A DNA stretch of 7,505 nucleotides from Pyramidobacter sp. (GTDB taxonomy: Bacteria; Synergistota; Synergistia; Synergistales; Dethiosulfovibrionaceae). Shown one piece after another: positions 1 to 5,601 of this stretch (positions are counted from its first letter, which is position 1; every line of letters starts with the position of its first letter). The stretch is taken from contig JAGAYQ010000471.1 in assembly GCA_017940445.1 (NCBI GenBank), positions 1 through 7,505 of the forward strand, given 5' to 3'. The translations under genes were made by a program, and so were the position numbers. Below the pieces are notes generated by a model. The model ran no database searches. It saw only the letters and a list, made by a program, of their open reading frames with translations, and was not told where the DNA came from.

Positions 1-63
1 AGGACGACCTCTAAGAGCCGAACCACGCAGGACAGTACCAGCAGCACGCAGTATTTGCAGCAT

Positions 64-71
64 AAAGGAGG
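64..71 (+). promoter_or_regulatory. Shine-Dalgarno of rpoD
   Basis: AAAGGAGG lies 8 nt before ATG 80 and is close to a full match to the 16S anti-SD, so strong initiation is expected. It fixes the start of rpoD: the next in-frame ATG is codon 343. No terminator hairpin or clear promoter is visible in positions 1-63, so rpoD may be co-transcribed with a gene further upstream. Confidence 0.85.
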
Positions 72-79
72 AACTGTGG

Positions 80-1945
80 ATGACCACTCAGAAAAAAGAG
101 AAGATCGCCGCCGGCGCGCCGGAGACGGCTGCCAAGGTTGCGCCCGAAACAAACGTTCAGGCGGCGGAACGATCCACGTCAACCTTGAAGAAGAAAAAAG
201 AGACAAGCGTCTCTGACGTGCCCGCCCAAAAAACGGCAAAAGCCGCGCCTGAAAGCGTCAGTGCTGCGGAAAAGGCTGAAGAGACGAAGAAAACAGCAAA
301 AAAGTCTGTCAAAGCGCCCGCGAAGAAAAAAGCCCCGGCCGAACCTAAAGAGGCTGCGAGCAAAACTGCAGACGAAGAAGCGGCCGCACAGCCTGAGAAG
401 AAAAAAACGGCTAAAAAATCGGTCAAGAAGGCTGAAAGCGTGAGTGCCGAAGCGGCAGCCGAGCCTGAAAAGAAAAAGGCAGTGAAGAAGACTGCCAAAA
501 AGTCTGAGCCATCTGCGGGCGAAAAAAGCAGCGGCGAAAACGTACCCGCAAAAAAGAAGAAGTCTGCCGCCCCAAAGGCTGAGAATGAGAAGCCTGAAGA
601 CGAGGCACCAGAGTTGACTGAGGTCGCTGAGTTCGATGAAGAGGCAGATGACCGCGAGCCGAACGCCGACGATCTGTCTTCAGTTGAAGACGACGATTCG
701 CTCAACGCCGGCCTGCCGACGATCGAAGACTCAGAGCTGGGGGACAATCCCGGCCTGCCCGACTCGCTCGATCCGACCGGCGTCGATCTTCAGCGTACCG
801 TGATCGATCGCGTCCGCAGTCTGATTGCTATCGGCCGCAAAAAGGGACACGTTACCCACAAGGACGTTGAGCAGTGTCTGCCTCCTGAGTACTGGAGCGC
901 AGAGATCTTGGACAACATCTACATCAACCTGAGCGAGCTCGGCATCCAGGTCGTCGATGATCCAGCGCAGCTGCCTCGAAAAAGCAGCGCCGCCAAGGAC
1001 AGCGAGTCTGGAGCGGAAAGCGATGATGCTCTCGCTTCTGATGACAGCAGCGACTATTCTACCTCCGTCGACGAAGCGCCGACTTACGTCGAAGAACTGG
1101 GGCGCATGGAAGACGTGCCTCTGTCCGACCCGGTGCGCATGTATCTGCGCGAGATCGGCAAAGTGCCTCTGCTCAGCAGTACCAAGGAGCGAGAGCTCGC
1201 TATCCGCGTAGAGGCCGGCGACCCAGAAGCTAAGCAGCAGATCATCGATGCCAATCTTCGGCTTGTCGTCAGCATCGCGAAGAAATACATCGGCCGCGGC
1301 ATGCTCTTCCTTGATCTGATCCAGGAGGGCAATCTGGGTCTGATTCGCGCCGTTGAAAAGTTTGACTACCGCAAGGGCTTCAAATTCAGCACTTACGCAA
1401 CCTGGTGGATCCGTCAGGCCATAACGCGTGCCATTGCCGATCAGGCCCGTACCATCCGCATCCCTGTGCACATGGTCGAGACTATCAACAAGATGGTGCG
1501 CATCTCGCGTCAGCTGGTCCAGAAGCTCGGCCGCGAGGCTACCGACGAAGAAGTCGCCAAGGAGATGCAGATCGAAAGCAGCCGTGTCGAGGAGATCCGC
1601 AAGATCGCTCAGCTTCCCGTGTCGCTTGAGACGCCTATCGGCGAGGAAGAGGACAGTCAGCTCGGTGATTTCATCGAGGACCAGAATCTGCCTACACCCG
1701 AGGACGCTGCTGCCGGCAACTTGCTCCACGAACAGATCGAGGAGATGCTCGACGCCCTGTCCGACAGGGAGCGCGAAGTGCTGCGTTTCCGTTTCGGTCT
1801 CGAAGACGGACGCTCGTACACCCTCGAAGAGGTTGGACGCAAATTCGGCGTTACCCGCGAGCGCATTCGTCAGATCGAAGCCAAGGCGCTGCGCAAGCTC
1901 CGCCACCCCAGCCGCAGCAAAAAGCTCCGCGACTTCCTCGAATAA
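80..1945 (+). CDS. rpoD: RNA polymerase primary sigma factor (sigma-70/RpoD), 621 aa
   Basis: Housekeeping sigma subunit that directs RNA polymerase to -10/-35 promoters. Seen in order: a lysine/alanine-rich head (about 1-170); an acidic stretch (about 172-230); region 1.1 (about 236-295, with the DLQ...[11 protein letters not shown] segment); an acidic/serine linker (about 300-345); region 1.2 starting at [11 protein letters not shown] (350-360); region 2 with [13 protein letters not shown] (391-403), [19 protein letters not shown] (412-430) and the -10-recognition segment [14 protein letters not shown] (439-452); region 3, including the 3.2 finger [14 protein letters not shown] (521-534); and region 4.2 with [20 protein letters not shown] (591-610), the -35 helix-turn-helix. 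Regions 1.2 and 2.1 are directly joined, so the large non-conserved insert of E. coli RpoD is absent. Region 1.1 plus this close match to group 1 sigmas argues against an alternative sigma factor. The head is unusually long and charged, somewhat like actinobacterial SigA/HrdB. The gene ends in its own terminator. Confidence 0.97.
   Translation: MTTQKKEKIAAGAPETAAKVAPETNVQAAERSTSTLKKKKETSVSDVPAQKTAKAAPESVSAAEKAEETKKTAKKSVKAPAKKKAPAEPKEAASKTADEEAAAQPEKKKTAKKSVKKAESVSAEAAAEPEKKKAVKKTAKKSEPSAGEKSSGENVPAKKKKSAAPKAENEKPEDEAPELTEVAEFDEEADDREPNADDLSSVEDDDSLNAGLPTIEDSELGDNPGLPDSLDPTGVDLQRTVIDRVRSLIAIGRKKGHVTHKDVEQCLPPEYWSAEILDNIYINLSELGIQVVDDPAQLPRKSSAAKDSESGAESDDALASDDSSDYSTSVDEAPTYVEELGRMEDVPLSDPVRMYLREIGKVPLLSSTKERELAIRVEAGDPEAKQQIIDANLRLVVSIAKKYIGRGMLFLDLIQEGNLGLIRAVEKFDYRKGFKFSTYATWWIRQAITRAIADQARTIRIPVHMVETINKMVRISRQLVQKLGREATDEEVAKEMQIESSRVEEIRKIAQLPVSLETPIGEEEDSQLGDFIEDQNLPTPEDAAAGNLLHEQIEEMLDALSDREREVLRFRFGLEDGRSYTLEEVGRKFGVTRERIRQIEAKALRKLRHPSRSKKLRDFLE
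380..517 (+). repeat. Two-copy 24-residue lysine/alanine repeat inside the rpoD head
   Basis: Residues 101-122 ([20 protein letters not shown] plus VS) and 125-146 ([20 protein letters not shown] plus SA) are near copies at a 24-residue period. A looser relative carrying KKTAKKSVK sits at residues 70-78. The DNA copies use different synonymous codons, for example AAG/AAA and GCT/GCC changes, so this is an old or selected protein-level repeat and not a fresh tandem duplication. The KKTAKKS-type units resemble the basic tails of histone H1-like and AlgP-like proteins. Confidence 0.6.
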
Positions 1946-1957
1946 CGTTCATACGCG

Positions 1958-1995
1958 AAAACGCCGCTTTCCCGTGAAGGAGAGCGGCGTTTTTT
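1958..1995 (+). terminator. Rho-independent terminator after rpoD
   Basis: A 12-bp stem pairs 1961-1972 (ACGCCGCTTTCC) with 1979-1990 (GGAGAGCGGCGT), with one T-G wobble and a 6-nt loop CGTGAA. It is followed by a run of six T (1990-1995) and preceded by A-rich bases at 1958-1961 that can extend the stem into the T-run. It starts 12 nt after the rpoD stop, so rpoD transcription should largely end here and tig should need its own promoter. Confidence 0.93.
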
Positions 1996-2128
1996 GGCGT
2001 ATACTGTTTCTGGTTTGAAATGAAAATGCACAAGTAACGATCTTAATCGCTGTTTTTTCGTCGCAAAGAAAATTTTTTCGTTCCGCTTGAATTCAGTCAA
2101 AAAAATCTCACATTCTTTCAATTTCATG

Positions 2129-2137
2129 TGGTATACT
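2129..2137 (+). promoter_or_regulatory. Extended -10 element, probable tig promoter
   Basis: TGGTATACT matches the extended -10 pattern TGnTATAAT with one mismatch in the hexamer. No good -35 hexamer sits 16-18 bp upstream, which fits an extended -10 promoter that depends less on -35 contacts. The predicted transcription start is near 2143-2144, leaving a leader of about 50 nt before GTG 2194. Confidence 0.5.
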
Positions 2138-2178
2138 TGCACGAGTTGTTTTTCATCAATCATGAGTTTACAGAACCG

Positions 2179-2185
2179 AAAGGAG
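2179..2185 (+). promoter_or_regulatory. Shine-Dalgarno that decides the tig start
   Basis: AAAGGAG lies 8 nt before GTG 2194. No comparable ribosome site precedes the in-frame ATG at 2128, which overlaps the -10 element. This supports GTG 2194 as the true start. Confidence 0.85.
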
Positions 2186-2193
2186 TGCTTCTT

Positions 2194-3546
2194 GTGAAAT
2201 CAGAACTTCTGTCACAAGAAAAGAATATCGTTACCATCAAGGTCACCGTCGACAAGGACGACTTTGCCAAGCAGCTTCGCGCCACCTATGCTGACATTGC
2301 GAAGAAAGTCGTCATCCCCGGATTCCGCAAGGGCAAGGCCCCCAAGAACGTGCTTGAGATGCGTTTCGGCAAGGAAGCGATCAAGAGTCAGGCGCTTGAA
2401 GACATGATGCCCCAGCTGCTCGACGAAGTGTGCGCTGAGTACGATCTGGAGCCGATCGAGTCCCCCAGCGTCGACGATCTGACCATGAATGACGGTGAGG
2501 ATGTTGTCTTCACTGTCAAATACGAAGTTCAGCCCGAGGTGACGCTGCCTGATCTGGCCGGCATCACCGTCGATCTTCCCGTGTTCGACGTCACCGATGC
2601 CATGGTGAACGAGGCGCTCGACAACATGAAGAAGCGCTTTGCCACGTTCGTGCCAGTGAACCGTGCTGCCCAGAAGGGCGACAAGGTCCGCGCCGCCTAC
2701 AGCATGGTCGTCAAGGACGACGAAGGCAAGGAGATTGTCTCGCACGAGCCGCAGACCGACACGTTCGAGCTTGATACGCTGTCGATGCGTCCTGAGATCG
2801 TCGAAGCGCTGATCGGCGCTGAGGCGGGCTCGTCGAAGGAGACCGACATCAAAGTCGCCGAGGAGTATCAGGACAAGGCCGTTGCAGGACGCATGGCTCA
2901 CTATACGTTTGACGTGATCGAGGTGCAGGAGCCCGTTGCGCCCGAAATGAACGACGAGTTCTTCAAGAAGGTCACCAGAGCGGACGTCCACAGTGAGGAC
3001 GAGCTGAAGGCCGAGATCCGCAAGAACCTTGACGACCGTCTCAAGGCTGACGCCCGTACTGCTGCCGAGAACGAAGCTGTTGCCAAGATCACGGAAGCCA
3101 CGACGGTGGATGTGCCTGATTCGATGGTGCAGCGCCAGAAGGCTCATCTGAAGGAGCGCTTTGAGGAGAACATCAAGGCCCGCACGAAGATGACGCTGGA
3201 AGAGTACTACAAGTCCGAAGGCCACGACCTGAGCGAGCTTGAGGAGAACCTGAGCAAGGACGCTCTTCGCGACGTGAAGGGCTGGCTGGTCGTCGATGCC
3301 TGTGCCAAGTCACTCGGCGTGTCAGTGCAGAAGGAAGATCTTGACGCTGAGATCGCTCAGATGGCTGCCAACTACGGCATTTCGACCGACAGCATCCGCG
3401 ACATGCTGAAGAAGCGTCCTGAGGACTTCGAGAACATGATCTCGACAGCGCGCTACCGCAAGACCATGCAGGCGATCATGGAAAAAGTGAAGATCAACGA
3501 AGTGAAAAAGGGCGCCAGCGCCGAAGCGCCCGCGGCACAGAACTAA
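2194..3546 (+). CDS. tig: Trigger factor, ribosome-associated chaperone, 450 aa
   Basis: Cytosolic chaperone that docks at the ribosome exit tunnel and shields nascent chains. The frame is open from ATG 2128, but GTG 2194 is preferred because of its Shine-Dalgarno and the match to the family N-terminus (KSELLSQEKN...). With that start, the ribosome-binding signature GFRKGKAP falls at 43-50, with FRK at 44-46 as in E. coli. The FKBP-like domain spans about 160-246 and the long helical C-terminal substrate-cradle domain about 247-437, followed by an alanine-rich tail. Length is slightly above the usual 430-450. The isomerase domain is atypical: where E. coli has IPGFEDGI this protein has RPEIVEAL (199-206), and the later FP pair is VA; the EEY that follows is kept. 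Prolyl isomerase activity may therefore be weak or absent, while the chaperone role should remain. The gene is transcribed alone or with some read-through into clpP. Confidence 0.96.
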   Translation: MKSELLSQEKNIVTIKVTVDKDDFAKQLRATYADIAKKVVIPGFRKGKAPKNVLEMRFGKEAIKSQALEDMMPQLLDEVCAEYDLEPIESPSVDDLTMNDGEDVVFTVKYEVQPEVTLPDLAGITVDLPVFDVTDAMVNEALDNMKKRFATFVPVNRAAQKGDKVRAAYSMVVKDDEGKEIVSHEPQTDTFELDTLSMRPEIVEALIGAEAGSSKETDIKVAEEYQDKAVAGRMAHYTFDVIEVQEPVAPEMNDEFFKKVTRADVHSEDELKAEIRKNLDDRLKADARTAAENEAVAKITEATTVDVPDSMVQRQKAHLKERFEENIKARTKMTLEEYYKSEGHDLSELEENLSKDALRDVKGWLVVDACAKSLGVSVQKEDLDAEIAQMAANYGISTDSIRDMLKKRPEDFENMISTARYRKTMQAIMEKVKINEVKKGASAEAPAAQN

Positions 3547-3558
3547 CCTGCTTTCCCG

Positions 3559-3593
3559 TTGCTGCGGCAGAACGAAGCCGCAGCAATTTTTTT
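3559..3593 (+). terminator. Rho-independent terminator after tig
   Basis: A perfect 10-bp stem pairs 3559-3568 (TTGCTGCGGC) with 3577-3586 (GCCGCAGCAA) around an 8-nt loop, followed by seven T (3587-3593). It begins 12 nt after the tig stop and separates tig from the clpP-clpX-lon operon. Confidence 0.93.
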
Positions 3594-3638
3594 AAACACG
3601 CTCCCGCGCGGAGTTTATGAAAGGAACCGACATCAACC

Positions 3639-4220
3639 ATGTATTACGTCCCGTATGTCATCGAGCAGACGGGCAGAGGAGAACGCTCGTACGACATCTA
3701 CTCGCGCCTGCTCAAGGACCGGATCATCTTCATCGGCGACGAGATCGACGACACGCTCGCCAATTCCGTCGTTGCGCAGCTGCTGTTCCTCGAGAGCGAG
3801 AGCCCCGACCGCGACATCAGCATCTATATCAATTCGCCCGGAGGTTCCGTGTCGGCCGGGCTGGCTATCTATGACACGATGCAGTTCGTCAAGTGCGACG
3901 TCTCTACGATCGTCGTCGGTATGGCAGCGAGCATGGCGGCCGTGCTCCTGGCCGCGGGAGCGAAGGGCAAGCGCATCGCTCTGCCCAACTCACGCGTGAT
4001 GATCCACCAGCCGCTCGGCGGCGCGCGCGGTCAGGCCAGCGATATCGAGATCCAGGCACGCGAGATCATCAAGACGAAAGAAACGCTCAACGGCATCCTC
4101 GTCTCGCATACCGGTCAGTCGATGAAAAAGGTCAAGGCTGACAGTGACCGCGACTTCTGGATGAGCGCGCCGGAGGCGCTTGCCTACGGCATCGTCGATA
4201 AAGTGATCGACAAGAGGTAG
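3639..4220 (+). CDS. clpP: ATP-dependent Clp protease proteolytic subunit ClpP, 193 aa
   Basis: Serine peptidase that forms a double-heptamer chamber and degrades proteins fed in by ClpX or another Clp ATPase. The catalytic triad is complete: Ser98 in GMAASMA (94-100), His123 in MIHQPLGG (121-128) and Asp172 in DSDRDF (168-173), the same numbering as in Bacillus and Staphylococcus ClpP. The oxyanion/substrate strand [16 protein letters not shown] (64-79) is also present. The N-terminus [20 protein letters not shown] is typical and leaves little or no propeptide. An in-frame TGA at 3618-3620 excludes a longer start. The Shine-Dalgarno (AAGGAA, 3621-3626) is 12 nt from the ATG, longer than ideal. 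The gene follows a strong terminator with no convincing promoter in the 45-nt gap, and heads an apparent operon with clpX and lon. The stop codon is TAG. Confidence 0.97.
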   Translation: MYYVPYVIEQTGRGERSYDIYSRLLKDRIIFIGDEIDDTLANSVVAQLLFLESESPDRDISIYINSPGGSVSAGLAIYDTMQFVKCDVSTIVVGMAASMAAVLLAAGAKGKRIALPNSRVMIHQPLGGARGQASDIEIQAREIIKTKETLNGILVSHTGQSMKKVKADSDRDFWMSAPEALAYGIVDKVIDKR

Positions 4221-4262
4221 TTTTTGGAACGCATGAAATACGTAAAACACCGCGCCGCGCAG

Positions 4263-4272
4263 TCCGGCCGGA
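4263..4272. repeat. Perfect 10-bp palindrome TCCGGCCGGA
   Basis: Self-complementary 10-mer in the clpP-clpX spacer, 10 bp upstream of a second palindrome with the same TCC...GGA ends. Its function is unknown; it could be a protein-binding site, part of an RNA structure, or chance in GC-rich DNA. Confidence 0.5.
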
Positions 4273-4281
4273 TTGCCACAT

Positions 4282-4291
4282 TCCCGCGGGA
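4282..4291. repeat. Perfect 10-bp palindrome TCCCGCGGGA overlapping the clpX Shine-Dalgarno
   Basis: Self-complementary 10-mer whose right half supplies GGGA of the clpX ribosome site (4288-4293). It shares 8 of 10 bases with the palindrome at 4263-4272. Because both are self-complementary, the two could also pair with each other with two mismatches, hiding the ribosome site. That pairing is inference. Confidence 0.5.
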
Positions 4292-4293
4292 GG
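4288..4293 (+). promoter_or_regulatory. Shine-Dalgarno of clpX
   Basis: GGGAGG lies 12 nt before ATG 4306, a long spacing that may benefit from coupling to upstream translation. It supports ATG 4306 over the in-frame TTG at 4273, which lies upstream of it. Confidence 0.65.
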
Positions 4294-4305
4294 TCGAAAG
4301 ATAAC

Positions 4306-5601
4306 ATGTCCAGAAACGACGAACGAAATCACAGAAATATGCGCTGCTCCTTCTGCGGCAGGGGGGCAGAGGACGGCGTGACGCTGATCTCCGGTCCCGA
4401 AGGGATCAATATCTGCAGCGAATGCGTCAAACTCTGCAACTCGTATCTGAGGATCGACGGCGCTCAGCCGGATGAGACCGGAGCGTACCGTGACGCGCCT
4501 GACGCGAAAGTGCGTGACGCGCTCCACAATCCGCCTCGTCCCAGAGAGATCAAGGCGCATCTTGACGAATACGTTATCGGCCAGGACTACGCCAAAAAGG
4601 CGATTTCCGTGGCTGTGTACAACCACTACAAGCGCATCGCCAGCGGCATGGACGGCCGCGATGTGGAGCTGCGCAAGAGCAATCTGCTCCTGCTGGGCCC
4701 CACGGGCAGCGGCAAAACGCTGTTGGCTCAGAGCCTTGCGAAAAAGCTGAACGTGCCGTTTGCGATTTCCGACGCGACCACGCTGACAGAGGCTGGCTAC
4801 GTCGGCGAAGATGTGGAGAACGTCCTTGTGCGTCTCGTTCAGGCTGCCGATCACGACATTGCGGCGGCTGAGCGCGGTATCGTCTATATCGACGAGATCG
4901 ACAAGATCGCCCGAAAATCAGAGTCTACATCGATCACGCGCGACGTTTCCGGCGAAGGCGTTCAGCAGGCTCTGCTGAAGATCCTCGAAGGCACTGTCTC
5001 GAACATTCCGCCCAAGGGCGGCCGCAAGCACCCGCAGCAGGAGTTTATCCAGATCGATACGTCGAACATCCTCTTCATCTGCGGCGGCGCTTTTGCCGGG
5101 CTGGAGGAGATCGTCGGCCGGCGCGTCAACAAGAAAGTCATCGGCTTTGACAGCGATCTGCGCGATACCACTGCCGAAGACCGCTATGACCTGCTCACGC
5201 AGGTGGAGCCGGAAGACCTTGTCTCGTTTGGCTTCATCCCGGAGCTGGTCGGCCGCCTGCCGCTGCTCGTGCCGCTCCAGAGTCTTGATGCCGACGCGCT
5301 TGTGCGCGTGCTGACGGAGCCGAAAAACTCGCTGATCCGCCAGTACAAGGCTACGTTTGCGCTGGAGAACGTTGACCTTGAATTCATGCCCGAAGCTGTG
5401 CGCGCCATTGCTGAAAAAGCCGCGGCCAAGGGCACGGGCGCTCGCGGACTGCGCGCCATTATGGAAAAGCTGATGCTCGATCTGATGTACGAGACGCCCT
5501 CGTCGCCGGAACCTCTGAGTAAGATCGTCATCACGCCCGAGTACGTGGCCGGCACTGGCGAGCCGCTGCTCATCAAAGCCGCACAGGCGGAGGTTTCCTA
5601 A
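4306..5601 (+). CDS. clpX: ATP-dependent Clp protease ATP-binding subunit ClpX, 431 aa
   Basis: AAA+ unfoldase that recognises tagged substrates and threads them into ClpP. An N-terminal zinc-binding domain carries Cys14, Cys17, Cys37 and Cys40. The AAA+ core has Walker A GPTGSGKT (131-138), pore-1 loop GYVGEDVE (164-171), Walker B with IDEID (195-199), the RKH pore loop (240-242), an arginine-finger region [11 protein letters not shown] (309-319) and sensor 2 GAR (378-380). The IGF tripeptide that docks into ClpP is present at 279-281, so this is a ClpP partner and not a ClpP-independent homologue. Length is normal for the family. ATG 4306 places 13 residues before the first zinc cysteine, as expected. 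The gene lies 85 nt after clpP, and its TAA is immediately followed by the GTG of lon. Confidence 0.98.
   Translation: MSRNDERNHRNMRCSFCGRGAEDGVTLISGPEGINICSECVKLCNSYLRIDGAQPDETGAYRDAPDAKVRDALHNPPRPREIKAHLDEYVIGQDYAKKAISVAVYNHYKRIASGMDGRDVELRKSNLLLLGPTGSGKTLLAQSLAKKLNVPFAISDATTLTEAGYVGEDVENVLVRLVQAADHDIAAAERGIVYIDEIDKIARKSESTSITRDVSGEGVQQALLKILEGTVSNIPPKGGRKHPQQEFIQIDTSNILFICGGAFAGLEEIVGRRVNKKVIGFDSDLRDTTAEDRYDLLTQVEPEDLVSFGFIPELVGRLPLLVPLQSLDADALVRVLTEPKNSLIRQYKATFALENVDLEFMPEAVRAIAEKAAAKGTGARGLRAIMEKLMLDLMYETPSSPEPLSKIVITPEYVAGTGEPLLIKAAQAEVS
5589..5593 (+). promoter_or_regulatory. Shine-Dalgarno of lon, inside the 3' end of clpX
   Basis: GGAGG lies 8 nt before GTG 5602, within the last clpX codons. 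It supports a GTG start for lon directly after the clpX stop and suggests translational coupling. Confidence 0.8.

Larger units (their letters stand above)
1996..2193 (+). promoter_or_regulatory. AT-rich rpoD-tig spacer with tig promoter and leader
   Basis: About 200 bp without a gene. It is clearly more AT-rich than the flanking genes. TTTTTTCGT occurs twice (2053-2061 and 2073-2081), exactly 20 bp apart, and an A7 run lies at 2099-2105. Such phased tracts could act as an UP element or bend DNA upstream of the -10 element at 2132-2137; that is inference. A short perfect palindrome, TGAATTCA, lies at 2088-2095. No CIRCE element or complete CtsR site was found. The transcribed leader of tig would be roughly 2143-2193. 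Confidence 0.5.
4221..4305 (+). other. clpP-clpX spacer, open in the clpP frame
   Basis: Past the clpP TAG the same frame stays open for 27 codons to a TAA at 4302-4304, one base before the clpX ATG. Within it, ATG 4233 opens a 23-codon reading frame ([20 protein letters not shown] plus VER). No good Shine-Dalgarno precedes ATG 4233; the nearest candidate is AAGAGG at 4212-4217, 15 nt away. It could be a translated leader that couples to clpX, a read-through tail of ClpP, or chance. No terminator hairpin with a T-run is present, so clpP and clpX are probably on one transcript. Confidence 0.3.

Noticed and set aside
261..443. Very basic 60-codon frame overlapping the rpoD head
   Set aside because: Out-of-frame reading of the A-rich lysine codons; no ribosome site.
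157..747. Minus-strand serine/phenylalanine-rich frame opposite the rpoD head
   Set aside because: Its composition is simply the reverse complement of lysine, alanine and acidic codons.
731..1906. 391-codon minus-strand open frame opposite rpoD
   Set aside because: Shadow of the conserved sigma regions, with no family resemblance of its own.
2000..2005. TATACT resembling a -10 box just after the rpoD terminator
   Set aside because: No -35 at a suitable distance, no preceding TG, and it lies about 190 nt from the tig start; the copy at 2132 is a better candidate.
2095..2105. AGTCAAA resembling a CtsR heat-shock half-site
   Set aside because: The second half of the direct repeat is missing, so a CtsR operator is not supported.
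2086..2116. CTTGAA resembling a sigma-32 -35 element
   Set aside because: The downstream sequence is a poor match to the sigma-32 -10 and the spacing is too long.
2212..3225. 337-codon minus-strand open frame opposite tig
   Set aside because: Shadow of trigger factor; no ribosome site or recognisable motif.
3591..3619. TTTAAA and TTTATG 17 bp apart as a clpP promoter
   Set aside because: Only 4/6 and 3/6 consensus matches, and the first box is part of the terminator T-run.
3617..3874. ATG 3617 frame overlapping clpP
   Set aside because: Out of frame with the clear ClpP protein and without conserved motifs; its ATG sits within the clpP ribosome-site region.
4273..4305. TTG 4273 as a longer clpX start
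   Set aside because: It lies upstream of the GGGAGG site and adds 11 residues not expected before the zinc domain.
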